The position numbers and the translations under genes were made by a program. Source: Allorhizobium sonneratiae (GTDB lineage Bacteria > Pseudomonadota > Alphaproteobacteria > Rhizobiales > Rhizobiaceae). From it: DNA of 64,000 nucleotides. Under the pieces are notes generated by a model. That model saw nothing but the letters and a program-made list of their open reading frames with translations. It was not told the DNA's origin and searched no databases. The stretch is from positions 141,613 to 205,612 of the forward strand of contig NZ_JAMKOJ010000007.1 in the NCBI RefSeq assembly GCF_023700755.1. Reading direction: 5' to 3'. This document shows positions 38,334-48,086 of this stretch, in pieces (position 1 is the first letter of the stretch; the number at the start of each line of letters is the position of its first letter).

Positions 38334-38695
38334 AGAAAAAAGTGCTTACCGTGGATGATTCCAGAACCATCCGCAACATGTTGCTCGTGACGCTGAACAA
38401 TGCGGGTTTCGAGACCATCCAGGCAGAAGATGGTGTCGAAGGTCTCGAGGTTCTCGAGGAATGCAATCCTGATGTCATCGTCACCGATATCAATATGCCG
38501 CGCCTCGATGGTTTCGGTTTCATCGAAGGTGTTCGCAAGAACGAGAAATACCGTGCCGTGCCGATCCTGGTGCTGACCACGGAGAGCGATGCGGAAAAGA
38601 AAAACCGCGCGCGCCAGGCCGGTGCGACCGGCTGGATCGTCAAGCCTTTCGATCCCACCAAGCTGATTGACGCGATTGAACGTGTAACTGCTTAA
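38330..38695 (+). CDS. cheY1: Chemotaxis response regulator CheY1
   Basis: This 121-residue stand-alone receiver domain has acid pocket residues D9 and D10 and the phospho-acceptor D53 in VIVTDINMP. T and K of the switch (VLTTES and WIVKPFD) are conserved. In rhizobia with two CheYs, the one after cheS serves as a phosphate sink and CheY2 drives the motor. Position between cheS and cheA supports the CheY1 name. It starts with a four-base overlap on cheS, and cheA begins 18 bases later. Confidence 0.94.
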   Translation: MKKKVLTVDDSRTIRNMLLVTLNNAGFETIQAEDGVEGLEVLEECNPDVIVTDINMPRLDGFGFIEGVRKNEKYRAVPILVLTTESDAEKKNRARQAGATGWIVKPFDPTKLIDAIERVTA

Positions 38696-38713
38696 AAAAC
38701 AGGGTCTCCTGCG

Positions 38714-41023
38714 ATGGATATGAACGAAATCAAAGAGATCTTTTTCCAGGAATGCGAGGAACAGCTCGCCGAACTGGAATCGGGTCTTCTGAAAATGAAC
38801 GATGGGGATCGTGATCCCGAGACGGTCAATGCCGTGTTCCGTGCCGTTCACTCCATCAAGGGAGGTGCCGGCGCATTCGGTCTCGACGATCTGGTTTCCT
38901 TTGCCCACGTCTTCGAGACGACCCTTGATTGCGTTCGATCCAATAAGCTGGAGCCGACACAGGATGTCCTTAAGGTCATGCTCCGCTCGGCTGATGTGCT
39001 GGCGGACCTGACCAATGCCGCCCGCGATGGCGGTAGTGTCGATGAGAGCCGTTCCAGCGGCCTTGTCAAGGAGCTGGAAGCGCTTGCCAATGGTGAGATG
39101 CCTGCTCCTTCTTCAACGGCAGCTGCCCCTGCGCCCAAGGCTGCCAAATCCGCCGCACCGGTTGCCAAGCCTGTCGCCAGCGCCCCGGCGGCGGGAAAGC
39201 CTGCGCCGACCGATGACAGCGGTTTTCAGCCCATTCCTTTCTCCTTTGAGGAATTTCCCGAAGAGGAAGAAGCGGTCATCATTCCGCCGACACTTGAGGT
39301 TCTGTTCAAGCCCCGCCGGGATCTTTACGCCAAGGGCAATGATGCCGCCCTTTTGCTGCGCGATCTGTCGCGCATCGGTGAGATGAGCCTGAACTGCAAT
39401 ATCGATTCCGTTCCCACGCTTGATGCCATGGATCCGGAAGATGCTTATTTCTCCTGGAAGATCGTCATCAAGACGGAAAAGGGCGAGGAAGGTGTTCGCA
39501 CTGTTTTCGAATTTGCCGAATGGGATTGCGATCTCGAGGTGAAGCTTGTGGAAGAAACACCGGCGGAAGGCGCTGAAGAGCTGCCGATGGTGCCGGTTCC
39601 CTTCGATCTGTCCATTCTCGATGACGATGTCAGTGAAGCCTCGGAAGACGAGGTTGACAGTGAGGCATCGCTTGTTTCCGAGGCGGTCGAGGCGGCACAA
39701 ACGGCCTCGAAAGTTGTCAATATGGCGGAGAAGGCAGCCAAGGATAAGAAGGAATCGCCTGCCGCCGCTGCAGCTGCCGCCGCTGCCGCCGCACAAAACC
39801 AGGCCAACAATGCCGCTGGCCAGACGATCCGCGTCGATCTTGACCGCGTCGATCGCCTGATCAACCTGGTGGGCGAGCTGGTCATCAATCAGGCCATGCT
39901 GTCGCAGAGCGTTATCGAGAACGATAACAACGGTACGTCATCGATCAATATGGGGCTGGAAGAGCTGCAGCAGCTTACCCGCGAAATCCAGGACTCGGTC
40001 ATGGCCATTCGCGCCCAGCCGGTCAAGCCTGTCTTCCAGCGCATGTCGCGCATCGTGCGCGAAGTGGCCGACATGGTCGGCAAATCCATCCGTCTGGTGA
40101 CGGAAGGAGAAAATACCGAAGTTGACAAGACTGTTATCGACAAGCTGGCCGAGCCGCTCACCCACATGATCCGCAATGCCGTTGACCACGGGATTGAAAC
40201 GCCGGAGAAGCGGGCAGCCGCCGGCAAGAACCCGGAAGGCACGGTCAAGCTGACGGCAAAGCACCGGTCTGGCCGTATTGTCATCGAACTGGTCGACGAC
40301 GGTGCCGGCATCAACCGTGAGAAGGTACGTCAGAAGGCGATTGACAACGATCTCATTCCGGCTGACGCAAACCTTTCGGATGAGGAAATCGACAACCTGA
40401 TCTTCATGCCGGGCTTTTCCACGGCGGACAAGATCTCCGACATTTCCGGCCGCGGTGTCGGTATGGACGTGGTCAAACGCTCGATCCAGGCGCTCGGTGG
40501 CCGTATTTCGATCAGCTCCCGACCTGGCCAGGGCTCGACCTTTACCATGAGCCTGCCGCTGACGCTTGCGGTTCTCGATGGCATGGTCGTTACCGTTGCC
40601 GGCCAGACGCTGGTGGTGCCGCTGACGGCGATTGTCGAAACCTTGCAGCCGGAAGCGCAGAATATTCACTCCTTCGGCGCAAACCAGCGGTTGATCTCGA
40701 TCCGCAACAGCTTCTGCCCGCTGGTGGATGTTGGCCGGATCCTGAATTTCCGTTCGACGCAGGCCAACCCGATGGATGGTGTTGCGCTTCTGGTCGAATC
40801 GGAAGGTGGCGGTCAGCGCGCGCTGATGGTCGACGCTATCCAGGGCCAGCGTCAGGTGGTGATCAAGAGCCTCGAAGCCAACTATACCCATGTTCCGGGC
40901 ATTGCGGCTGCAACAATTCTCGGCGATGGCCGGGTGGCGCTCATTCTCGATGTGGATGCCGTCGTTGCGGCATCGCGCGGTCAATCTCTCAAGCAGGAAA
41001 TGTCGTTAGCTGTCGCAGGATAA
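38714..41023 (+). CDS. cheA: Chemotaxis histidine kinase CheA
   Basis: CheA autophosphorylates and hands phosphate to CheY1, CheY2 and CheB. Domains in order: Hpt with H46 in FRAVHSIKGGAGAFG; a Pro/Ala linker; a P2-like regulator-binding domain (about residues 195-285); an acidic then poly-alanine linker (about 305-370); the P3 dimerisation helices; the ATPase domain (HMIRNAVDHGIETPEKR, VDDGAGINREK, GRGVGMDVVK); and a CheW-like P5 domain. At 769 residues it is long because of the low-complexity linkers, as in other rhizobia. cheW follows after 3 bases. Confidence 0.97.
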   Translation: MDMNEIKEIFFQECEEQLAELESGLLKMNDGDRDPETVNAVFRAVHSIKGGAGAFGLDDLVSFAHVFETTLDCVRSNKLEPTQDVLKVMLRSADVLADLTNAARDGGSVDESRSSGLVKELEALANGEMPAPSSTAAAPAPKAAKSAAPVAKPVASAPAAGKPAPTDDSGFQPIPFSFEEFPEEEEAVIIPPTLEVLFKPRRDLYAKGNDAALLLRDLSRIGEMSLNCNIDSVPTLDAMDPEDAYFSWKIVIKTEKGEEGVRTVFEFAEWDCDLEVKLVEETPAEGAEELPMVPVPFDLSILDDDVSEASEDEVDSEASLVSEAVEAAQTASKVVNMAEKAAKDKKESPAAAAAAAAAAAQNQANNAAGQTIRVDLDRVDRLINLVGELVINQAMLSQSVIENDNNGTSSINMGLEELQQLTREIQDSVMAIRAQPVKPVFQRMSRIVREVADMVGKSIRLVTEGENTEVDKTVIDKLAEPLTHMIRNAVDHGIETPEKRAAAGKNPEGTVKLTAKHRSGRIVIELVDDGAGINREKVRQKAIDNDLIPADANLSDEEIDNLIFMPGFSTADKISDISGRGVGMDVVKRSIQALGGRISISSRPGQGSTFTMSLPLTLAVLDGMVVTVAGQTLVVPLTAIVETLQPEAQNIHSFGANQRLISIRNSFCPLVDVGRILNFRSTQANPMDGVALLVESEGGGQRALMVDAIQGQRQVVIKSLEANYTHVPGIAAATILGDGRVALILDVDAVVAASRGQSLKQEMSLAVAG

Positions 41024-41026
41024 TTC

Positions 41027-41494
41027 ATGTCGTATGCGGTCAAAAATCTGGCTCAGGGAGCCCGCGAACTGATCGCCTTCCGCATCGGTGATCAGGAGTT
41101 CAGCGTCAATATCATGTCTGTCCGCGAGATTCGCGGCTGGACACAGGCAACGCCCATGCCGCACGCTCCTCATTATGTGATGGGGGTCATCAATTTGCGC
41201 GGTGCGGTCCTGCCGATTATTGATCTCTCCAGCCGATTGGGCATGAAGCCTGTGGAGCCGACGGCGCGGCATGTCATCATCGTTGCCCAGGTGCGGGCAA
41301 AAGTGGTTGGCCTGCTCGTTGATGCGGTCTCGGATATCCTGACTGTGACAGATGATAGCATACAGCCGGTTCCGGAGATTTCTTCGGATCTGGAACGTCA
41401 ATATGCCCGAGGCATCCTGTCGATCGACAGGCGAATGATTTGCCTGGTCGAACTCGACAGTCTTTTCTCTGACAGTGAAAGCGAAGCTGCATGA
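41027..41494 (+). CDS. cheW: CheW coupling protein, operon copy
   Basis: This 155-residue CheW links receptors to CheA. The segments LIAFRIGDQEFSVNIMSVREIRGW, GVINLRGAVLPIIDLSSRLG and VSDILTVTDDSIQPVPEISS define it. It resembles the isolated copy at 17235 closely in its core, so the two are paralogues. A cheW between cheA and cheR is the Sinorhizobium/Rhizobium arrangement; Agrobacterium che operons lack it. Its stop overlaps the cheR start by four bases. Confidence 0.96.
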   Translation: MSYAVKNLAQGARELIAFRIGDQEFSVNIMSVREIRGWTQATPMPHAPHYVMGVINLRGAVLPIIDLSSRLGMKPVEPTARHVIIVAQVRAKVVGLLVDAVSDILTVTDDSIQPVPEISSDLERQYARGILSIDRRMICLVELDSLFSDSESEAA

Positions 41495-42399
41495 CACCGG
41501 TTTCCACCACGCATAGCCGTCATGGCGACGACGAGATCATGGCCAGCGGTGAATATCCGCTGACAAGGCGCGATCTGAATGAGATTGCTGCGATGATCTA
41601 TGCCGATGCCGGCATCGCGCTCAATGACAGCAAGGCGTCGCTTGTCTATTCAAGATTATCGAAGCATATCCGCAATCTCGGCCTGCGTGGATTTCGGGAA
41701 TACTGCACTCTTGTCTCTTCACCGGAAGGGGCGGATGTTCGCCGTGAGATGCTGTCGCATCTGACCACCAATTTCACCCGGTTTTTCCGGGAAAACCATC
41801 ATTTCGATCATCTGCGCACCGAGGTGCTGCCGGGACTGATCAACAGGGTGAAAAGTGGAGGACGGGCACGTATCTGGTCTGCTGCGTGTTCCGACGGTCA
41901 GGAACCCTATTCGATTGCTCTGACAGTTCTGTCCTTGCTGCCGAATGCTGCCGATTACGATTTTCGTATCCTGGCGACCGATATCGACCCGAAAATTCTG
42001 GCCCAGGCGAAGGCTGGCGCCTATGACGAAACAGCGCTTGAAACCGTCAATCCGGCCATGCGCAAGCAATGGTTTCGTGAGGTGGACATCAACGGCCGCC
42101 GCAAATTCCAGATTGACGACAAGGTCAAGCGGCTGATTACCTTCAACGAATTGAACCTGATGGCGCAATGGCCACTCAAGGGTCCTTTCGACGTGATCTT
42201 CTGCCGCAATGTGGTGATTTATTTCGATGAACCCACCCAGATGAAGATCTGGTCACGGTTCGCCGGTCTGCTGGACGAGGGGGCTATGCTCTATATCGGA
42301 CATTCGGAACGTGTGTCTGGTGACGCCAAGGCGCTTTTCGACAATACCGGCATCACCACCTACAAATATATCGGCAAACATGGAGGGCGCAGAGCATGA
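41491..42399 (+). CDS. cheR: Chemotaxis protein methyltransferase CheR
   Basis: CheR methylates glutamates on chemoreceptors using SAM, the adaptation step opposed by CheB. The N-terminal helical domain (about residues 20-95) is followed by the catalytic domain with [35 protein letters not shown] and [17 protein letters not shown], all typical. The length is 302 residues. The first 25 residues are not conserved, so an internal ATG ([13 protein letters not shown]) is a possible start. Four-base overlaps link it to cheW and to cheB. Confidence 0.96.
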   Translation: MTPVSTTHSRHGDDEIMASGEYPLTRRDLNEIAAMIYADAGIALNDSKASLVYSRLSKHIRNLGLRGFREYCTLVSSPEGADVRREMLSHLTTNFTRFFRENHHFDHLRTEVLPGLINRVKSGGRARIWSAACSDGQEPYSIALTVLSLLPNAADYDFRILATDIDPKILAQAKAGAYDETALETVNPAMRKQWFREVDINGRRKFQIDDKVKRLITFNELNLMAQWPLKGPFDVIFCRNVVIYFDEPTQMKIWSRFAGLLDEGAMLYIGHSERVSGDAKALFDNTGITTYKYIGKHGGRRA

Positions 42400-43445
42400 C
42401 GGTACCCGCTCGCGTTCTCGTGGTCGATGACAGCCCCACAATGCGTGGCCTGATTACGGCTGTTCTTAATTCCGATCCTGAAGTCAATGTGATCGGCCAG
42501 GCTGGCGATGCGATGGAGGCGCGTGCCGCCATCAAGCAGCTCAATCCCGATGTAGTGACCCTTGATATCGAGATGCCAAACATGAATGGTCTCGATTTTC
42601 TGGAAAAAATCATGCGGCTTCGCCCGATGCCGGTGATCATGGTCTCGGCCATGACCCATCGCGGTGCCGAAGCGACGCTTGCGGCGCTGGAAATCGGAGC
42701 TTTCGATTGTGTCGGCAAGCCGATGCCAGGTGAACCACGGCCCTTCGGCGATCTGGCGGACAAGGTCAAGGCGGCTGCCCGTTCGCAGCGTCGCCGCTCT
42801 CCGACCGCCGCAGCCAGCGCACCCGCAGCGGTTGCTCCGGCTGCTGATTTTCGGGTGGGACGAAAGATTGTCGCGATCGGTTCTTCAACAGGTGGGGTTG
42901 AGGCGCTGATAGCGGTCCTGCAAAAATTTCCACGCAATTGCCCTCCAACCGTGATTACGCAGCACATGCCGCCAGCTTTTACAAAAAGCTTTGCCGACAG
43001 GTTGAATAGGCTTTGTGCACCGGTGGTGGAGGAAGCAACGGACGGCGCCAGGCTGCAGATCGGTAAGATCTATCTGGCGCCGGGTGGGGAAAGGCATCTA
43101 CAGGTGGTCAATGCATCGGCACCCAGTTGCCGTCTGCTGGAGCAGCCGCCTGTGAATGGGCACCGTCCATCGGTCGACGTTCTGTTCGATTCGGTGGCGG
43201 AAGTGGCCGGGCGCAATGCTGTCGGCGTCATACTGACCGGTATGGGGCGAGACGGAGCATCCGGAATGCTGAAAATGAGAAGCGCAGGCGCGCGGACCAT
43301 TGGGCAGAATGAAAAGACCTGTGTGGTCTATGGTATGCCTCGCGTCGCCTATGAACTGGGCGCTGTCGAGCATCAATTGCCGCTTGGATCAATCGGCGAA
43401 GAAATTTTAAAACTAACGGCCGCACGGAAAGAAGGTTACGAATAA
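42396..43445 (+). CDS. cheB: Chemotaxis response regulator methylesterase CheB
   Basis: CheB removes receptor methyl groups and deamidates receptors when phosphorylated by CheA. The N-terminal receiver has D57 in VVTLDIEMP. An Ala/Pro linker (about 128-150) leads to the esterase domain with the catalytic triad at S164 (GSSTGG), H190 (TQHMPP) and D286 (GMGRDGA). The length is 349 residues. It overlaps cheR by four bases, and its stop shares a base with the cheY2 start (TAATG). Confidence 0.97.
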   Translation: MTVPARVLVVDDSPTMRGLITAVLNSDPEVNVIGQAGDAMEARAAIKQLNPDVVTLDIEMPNMNGLDFLEKIMRLRPMPVIMVSAMTHRGAEATLAALEIGAFDCVGKPMPGEPRPFGDLADKVKAAARSQRRRSPTAAASAPAAVAPAADFRVGRKIVAIGSSTGGVEALIAVLQKFPRNCPPTVITQHMPPAFTKSFADRLNRLCAPVVEEATDGARLQIGKIYLAPGGERHLQVVNASAPSCRLLEQPPVNGHRPSVDVLFDSVAEVAGRNAVGVILTGMGRDGASGMLKMRSAGARTIGQNEKTCVVYGMPRVAYELGAVEHQLPLGSIGEEILKLTAARKEGYE

Positions 43446-43834
43446 TGTCAATAGCTGAAAAAATCAAAGTCCTGATTGTGGACGACCAGGTTACCAGTCG
43501 TCTCCTCCTCAGCGACGCTCTTACCCAACTTGGCTTCAAGCAGATCACTGCCGCCGGCGACGGTGAGCAGGGCATGAAGATCATGGCGCAGCAACCCCAT
43601 CATCTGGTCATTTCGGATTTCAACATGCCGAAGATGGATGGTCTCGGCCTGCTGCAGGCCGTGCGCAGCAATCCGGCAACAAAAAAAGCAGCCTTTATCA
43701 TTTTGACGGCCCAGGGCGACCGTGCGCTGGTGCAGAAGGCGGCGCAATTGGGAGCCAATAACGTTCTGGCAAAGCCGTTTACCATCGAAAAGATGAAAGC
43801 GGCGATCGAAGCTGTTTTCGGAGCATTGAAATGA
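43445..43834 (+). CDS. cheY2: Chemotaxis response regulator CheY2
   Basis: This is a second stand-alone receiver of 129 residues, with D58 in [13 protein letters not shown] as phospho-acceptor, D13 and D14 in the acid pocket, and the switch T and K in IILTAQ and VLAKPFT. By position, between cheB and cheD, it corresponds to the rhizobial CheY2 that binds the flagellar motor. It overlaps cheD by four bases. Confidence 0.95.
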   Translation: MSIAEKIKVLIVDDQVTSRLLLSDALTQLGFKQITAAGDGEQGMKIMAQQPHHLVISDFNMPKMDGLGLLQAVRSNPATKKAAFIILTAQGDRALVQKAAQLGANNVLAKPFTIEKMKAAIEAVFGALK

Positions 43835-44397
43835 GCGATGAAGCTGCGTCACGCAGGGTCCATATTATTCAAGGTGAATACAAGGTGATCAGCGATCCGA
43901 ATGTGGTCCTGTCCACCATTCTGGGATCTTGCGTCGCAGCTTGCATGCGCGATCCCGTTGCCGGGGTGGGGGGAATGAACCATTTCCTCCTGCCAGGTTC
44001 CGCCTCTCCGGGCATGGGCGGGGGCGATGCGACGCGTTATGGCGTGCATCTGATGGAATTGCTGATCAACGGTCTTCTGAAGAAGGGGGCACGGCGCGAT
44101 CGGCTTGAGGCAAAGATTTTCGGAGGTGCAAAAACCATTGCGACCTTCTCCAATGTCGGTGAGCAGAATGCTGCCTTTGCCATGCAGTTTCTGAGGGATG
44201 AAGGTATCAAGGTCGTCGGTTCATCGACAGGTGGCGAGCATGGACGCAAGCTGGAATACTGGCCTATCAGTGGCCGTGCCCGTCAGTATCCGTTGACTGG
44301 TGCCGAAACACAGAAGACTGTTGCGCTCGAGCAGCAGAGGTCGCACAAGCCGGCGCCCGCACAAAAGCCGGTCGAAAGTTCGATCGAATTCTTCTAG
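43831..44397 (+). CDS. cheD: Chemoreceptor glutamine deamidase CheD
   Basis: CheD deamidates glutamines in receptor methylation helices. The catalytic C34 ([10 protein letters not shown]) and H51 (GMNHFLLPG) are in place, with the third conserved position in GGAKTIATF. The 188 residues match the family. The C-terminus ends SSIEFF, an acidic-aromatic tail somewhat like the end of CheT. It is the last closely packed gene of the operon; 441 bases follow before cheT. Confidence 0.95.
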   Translation: MSDEAASRRVHIIQGEYKVISDPNVVLSTILGSCVAACMRDPVAGVGGMNHFLLPGSASPGMGGGDATRYGVHLMELLINGLLKKGARRDRLEAKIFGGAKTIATFSNVGEQNAAFAMQFLRDEGIKVVGSSTGGEHGRKLEYWPISGRARQYPLTGAETQKTVALEQQRSHKPAPAQKPVESSIEFF

Positions 44398-44838
44398 GTC
44401 TGCAATACGGCCTGGCAGCGTTTTGCATCGGAAAGGTGGATGGTTTGAGGGGGCAGATCATGCCCCATACTGACCAGTCGCCAGTGGGATGGGTTGCGCG
44501 TTGCTGACTAAGCGGCCTATCCGAAATCCATGGTACGGCGGTCGCCATATTCTTGTATTTGTTTAGCAAAAAGTTCTAATATTGTTAAGGAAAGCAGGCT
44601 AGAACAGAAAGTCAACGAGCATCGGCTTGGGGAGATGAAACTGGAAACCACCATTGATTATTGCAGCCCGACAAAAGATATGCTGCAAATGGAGGTTGAG
44701 CGTGAATACGAGAACCGATGCTGTTTCGTGGCGTGTATTTGATACGGGCAGCCTGTTGATTTGGATAGGACTGTCCCAGTGTCGTATTCATATCGGAGAG
44801 CTCCGCAGCAACCTGATCCAGCACGACAGGTTGAATTG
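44398..44838 (+). other. Gap between cheD and cheT
   Basis: The base composition turns AT-rich compared with the operon. A short frame at 44635-44745 (36 codons, preceded by GGGGAG) could encode a small peptide, but nothing else supports it. An in-frame TGA at 44740-44742 limits any upstream extension of cheT. A separate promoter for cheT and fliF may lie here. Confidence 0.4.
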
Positions 44839-45228
44839 ATGAAGAAGCAGGATAAAACGGAGACCACGAACGTGGAAGAATCATTGCCTGAAATTCTGAT
44901 GCGTGTTGTGACGGAACTGCACGATGTTGCCTATCTGATCGAGCGCATCGAACCGCAAGTCTTGGAAATTTGTGGCCCCAAGGCGATGGAATCGATTGAA
45001 ACTCTGAAGATATTGCAGGGTATCGATCTTGCCGTGCAGAAATCCCGCGGTCTTGCTGAATTTATCGATACGATCACAGCTGATGTTTCCTCAGAGTGGA
45101 AGGTCGACATGACCACGGCGCTGAGCCTGGTGAAACTGAGCGAAATGCAGAAGGCTTTGGGCGACGGTCTGCGCCATGGGCATTCGCAACCCTTGACGAA
45201 AGCTTCCGGTGATTTCGATTTTTTCTGA
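44839..45228 (+). CDS. cheT: CheT, CheZ-like chemotaxis protein
   Basis: This 129-residue helical protein is in the place of cheT (orf10) of rhizobial che operons. It contains D63-L-A-V-Q67 in LQGIDLAVQKSR. This D-x-x-x-Q spacing equals the catalytic Asp and Gln of the CheZ phosphatase that strips phosphate from CheY. The C-terminus GDFDFF resembles the acidic-aromatic CheY-docking end of CheZ. CheT of Sinorhizobium has been described as having a part in signal termination. The start is uncertain: I chose the ATG of MKKQDKTETT, while GTG at 44779 or TTG at 44761 would add 20-26 residues. Confidence 0.8.
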   Translation: MKKQDKTETTNVEESLPEILMRVVTELHDVAYLIERIEPQVLEICGPKAMESIETLKILQGIDLAVQKSRGLAEFIDTITADVSSEWKVDMTTALSLVKLSEMQKALGDGLRHGHSQPLTKASGDFDFF

Positions 45229-45690
45229 TCACTTATGATCAGAGCATACTGCGAGAGCATGTTGGGTGAATAAAGCTTCACGATATGGTCTTGAGGGGTG
45301 ATTATTGGCAACTCCAGCCGGAAAGCTGGCACGACATGTCTCATTGAAACACGGGAGATGCCTATCAGGCTTATATTGAGCCTGCGAGTCAGTCTTTTCT
45401 ATATGTTTTTGTTGTTTTTTTAAAAAAACCGTTTCTGTTTTCGTTTGAGACGGGGCTCGTTTTCAACATCCATATTTCTGTATAACGAACCCACCTTCGG
45501 TTTAAAAGTCTGCTTCGCTGAGGGAAAAGTGGGGCTGACATATGATAGCAACAACATTCAGGCGGGTTTTCGTGTCGAGCAGCTCTGCTGCGCTGTTCCT
45601 TTTTCTTTGAAGGAAACGTTCGCACAAGTTTCAAATCCTAGGGTTGGGTAGAGTAATGCCGAAACCTCCTGTTTGACGGTGCGAGACAGA
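45229..45690 (+). other. Upstream region of fliF
   Basis: 462 bases with no supported gene. Just after cheT there is TGATCACTTATGATCA, a short palindrome. At 45414-45429 GTTTTTTTAAAAAAAC is a perfect 16-base palindrome in an AT-rich run. The fliF promoter should lie here. Confidence 0.4.
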
Positions 45691-47373
45691 ATGAATCTGT
45701 TGAATCAATTGATGCAAGTCCTCAAAAACCTGTCGGCTCTTGGGCCGGCCAAATTGTGGACGATGGCCGGGGTGGGTCTGGTGTCGATGGCTTTGATCAT
45801 CGGCGGTGCGATCTATGTGAACAAACCCGCTTATGAAACCCTGTATGTCGGGCTTGAACCTTCCGACATCAATCAGATCAGCCTTGCGCTGGCGGAAGCA
45901 GGTATCGGATTTCAGACCGGCACGGATGGGAAAAGCATTCAGGTGCAGGTTGGTATGACCGGAAAGGCGCGGCTGCTTCTGGCCGAGCGCGGACTGCCTA
46001 ACAGCACCACAGCCGGGTATGAACTGTTCGACAATGTCGGTTCGCTTGGTTTGACATCCTTCATGCAGCAAGTCACCCGTGTGCGGGCGCTTGAAGGGGA
46101 AATCGCCCGCACGATTCAGCAGATCAATGGCATTGCAGCGGCGCGTGTGCATATCGTCATGCCGGATGTTGGCAATTTCCGTGAGGGCCAGCAAAAACCG
46201 ACAGCCTCTGTGATGATCCGTGCCAGCAATGCGATCGGACGCAAGGCTGCACCCTCGATCCGGCATCTGGTTGCCTCGGCTGTCCCGGGGCTTCAGGTCG
46301 ATGATGTGACAATTCTGGATTCAACAGGTCAGCTTTTGGCGACAGGCGATGAGACCGGCGGGATTGCCAATCGTAACCTGACGGCTGCCGAAACCATGCA
46401 GAAGGAAGTCGAATCTAACATCGACAAGGCTCTGGCCCCTTTTCTTGGCATGGACAACTTCCGCTCAAGTGTGACGGCGGATTTGAATACGGATCAGCAG
46501 AAAATCCAGGAAACGATCTATGATCCCAATTCCCAGGTGGCGCGCTCGACGCGTGTCACCAAGGATGATCAGAAATCGCAGTCGCGCCAGCAGGACACTG
46601 CGGCAACTGTTGAACAGAACATTCCGCAAGCAGCGCCGCAGGGTGGCAGCGGCGGTCCGGAATCATCTGACCAGCAGAACAAGAAAGAAGAGCAGACCAA
46701 CTACGAAATCAATACGAAGACAGTTGCCACGGTGAAAACCGGCTACACTGTCCAGAAACTGTCCATCGCAGTTGTCGTCAACCGCCAGCGCATCGAAGCC
46801 ATGGTCGGCAAGCCGGCCGATCAGGCCAAGGTCGATGCCTATCTGGCAGAAATGCAGAAGATTGTCAGTTCGGCGGCCGGCCTTGATCCCAAGCGCGGCG
46901 ATGTCGTCACTGTCACGGCCATGGATTTCCTGGAGAATCAGCTTCTGGATGCGGCACCGACCGGTCCGAGCATCATGGAAATTCTGAGCCGCAACATGGC
47001 AGGCATCATCAACTCGGTTGCTTTCCTTGCCGTTGCCTTCCTTGTGGTTTGGATGGGTATTCGTCCGATGGTCCGTTCGATGGGCGGTGGTGGTGTTGCC
47101 GCCGAAGGGGCAAGCGAAGGCATGGGCGGTTTGGAACTGCCGGACTTCTCGCCAGGGCTTGATGCTGGCGGCGGCGCGCTGATGGACGGCTTCGGCTCCG
47201 ACTTCGGCTTTGACAGTGCCGATGATGTGCTGGCGCTGGACAACGACCCGAATGGCGGTTTCAACCGTCGCGTCAAGGAAGGTCCGGAACGCAGGCTGGC
47301 ACGGATGGTGGAAATTTCGGAAGAGCGTGCGGCGAAGATCCTGCGCAAATGGGCGGTCGAAAACGCTGCCTGA
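45691..47373 (+). CDS. fliF: Flagellar MS-ring protein FliF
   Basis: FliF builds the membrane (MS) ring, the base on which the flagellar rotor and export gate assemble. It has a transmembrane helix near residues 25-45, the YscJ/FliF ring-building region (LALAEAGIGFQ, RLLLAERGLPNS, TRVRALEGEIARTIQ), a low-complexity Gln/Gly/Ser stretch (about 300-340), a second transmembrane helix near 435-460, and a cytoplasmic tail with RLARMVEISEERAAKILRKW, which binds FliG. I chose the ATG of MNLLNQLMQVLKN, giving 560 residues. A terminator follows 50 bases after the stop. Confidence 0.96.
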   Translation: MNLLNQLMQVLKNLSALGPAKLWTMAGVGLVSMALIIGGAIYVNKPAYETLYVGLEPSDINQISLALAEAGIGFQTGTDGKSIQVQVGMTGKARLLLAERGLPNSTTAGYELFDNVGSLGLTSFMQQVTRVRALEGEIARTIQQINGIAAARVHIVMPDVGNFREGQQKPTASVMIRASNAIGRKAAPSIRHLVASAVPGLQVDDVTILDSTGQLLATGDETGGIANRNLTAAETMQKEVESNIDKALAPFLGMDNFRSSVTADLNTDQQKIQETIYDPNSQVARSTRVTKDDQKSQSRQQDTAATVEQNIPQAAPQGGSGGPESSDQQNKKEEQTNYEINTKTVATVKTGYTVQKLSIAVVVNRQRIEAMVGKPADQAKVDAYLAEMQKIVSSAAGLDPKRGDVVTVTAMDFLENQLLDAAPTGPSIMEILSRNMAGIINSVAFLAVAFLVVWMGIRPMVRSMGGGGVAAEGASEGMGGLELPDFSPGLDAGGGALMDGFGSDFGFDSADDVLALDNDPNGGFNRRVKEGPERRLARMVEISEERAAKILRKWAVENAA

Positions 47374-47423
47374 TCCTTCCCGGTCGCAACAGGTCGTCCA
47401 CCTCTTCAAATCGAGAAAGAATC

Positions 47424-47456
47424 ATTGCGCCAGTTCTACTGGCGCAATTTCGTTTT
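47424..47456 (+). terminator. Intrinsic terminator after fliF
   Basis: ATTGCGCCAG, a five-base loop and CTGGCGCAAT form a perfect ten-base stem followed by TTCGTTTT. Its position just downstream of fliF marks the end of the transcript. Confidence 0.85.
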
Positions 47457-47520
47457 CAAGCCGGGATTTAGGGCATGTCCAGCACAAGTGTGAAACGGTT
47501 TTGGTCCCGAAATACGGAAA

Positions 47521-47627
47521 CGCTTTATAGCGCCGAGCACCAAACATGGCGCATAACGGTCGCTCTAACGCTTTAAATCTGCTACATAATTGCTTAAACC
47601 GTTTCCGTTTAAGCAATTATGTAGCAG
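47521..47627. repeat. Dispersed intergenic repeat with a perfect 20-bp hairpin
   Basis: CTGCTACATAATTGCTTAAA (47579-47598) and its exact complement (47608-47627) form a 20-base stem with a nine-base loop. The left part (CATGGCGCATAACGGTCGCT near 47546) matches the first half of the element at 63536-63639 in degenerate form. The compensated sequence of the stem suggests the hairpin is kept by selection. Confidence 0.75.
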
Positions 47628-48086
47628 CTGTGAGTTTTAGACAGATTTCGGTGTTCTGCAGGATGTTTGAGATCGAGTGACGAAGGAGTTACACAGCAAA
47701 TTTATAGCGTTACAGAATCTTATATGCGTTTGATAAAACGCATGATTCTGTAGAAATCTGATCCAAGCTCCTTTCTCATCTGAGTTCCCGTTTGAACTTT
47801 TGTGACGGTCTTTCGACAGGAAACCCGTCGTCAGTGAGGCTCTACCGTTATCTAGTCTCTTGTTTTTAAATTAATTTATGTGATTCCGAATATTCGGATA
47901 TTTTCTGCCGATAATGCAAGCCTGTGGGTCACGCAAAAGCAGGTAACACTTTGCGGTCATATGTTTTACAATCGGATCAGGTGATTCGGCATTATACCCG
48001 GATCCTGTGGCGAAACTGCGGAATGGGCGGCTTGCGCAGTAAAGCAGAGAGAAGGGCGGCCGATTTTCCCTTGAAAGGGGAGTGAT
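47628..48086. other. Region upstream of visN with a composite hairpin
   Basis: No gene is supported. At 47712-47751 ACAGAATC, ATGCGTTT, AAACGCAT and GATTCTGT form a composite stem with a small asymmetric bulge. The rest is AT-rich and should contain the visN promoter, which I cannot place precisely. Confidence 0.45.

Noticed and set aside
45414..45429. Perfect palindrome GTTTTTTTAAAAAAAC as a terminator
   Set aside because: A pure A/T stem without a loop is too weak for an intrinsic terminator, and it lies nearly 200 bases after cheT; probably composition bias.
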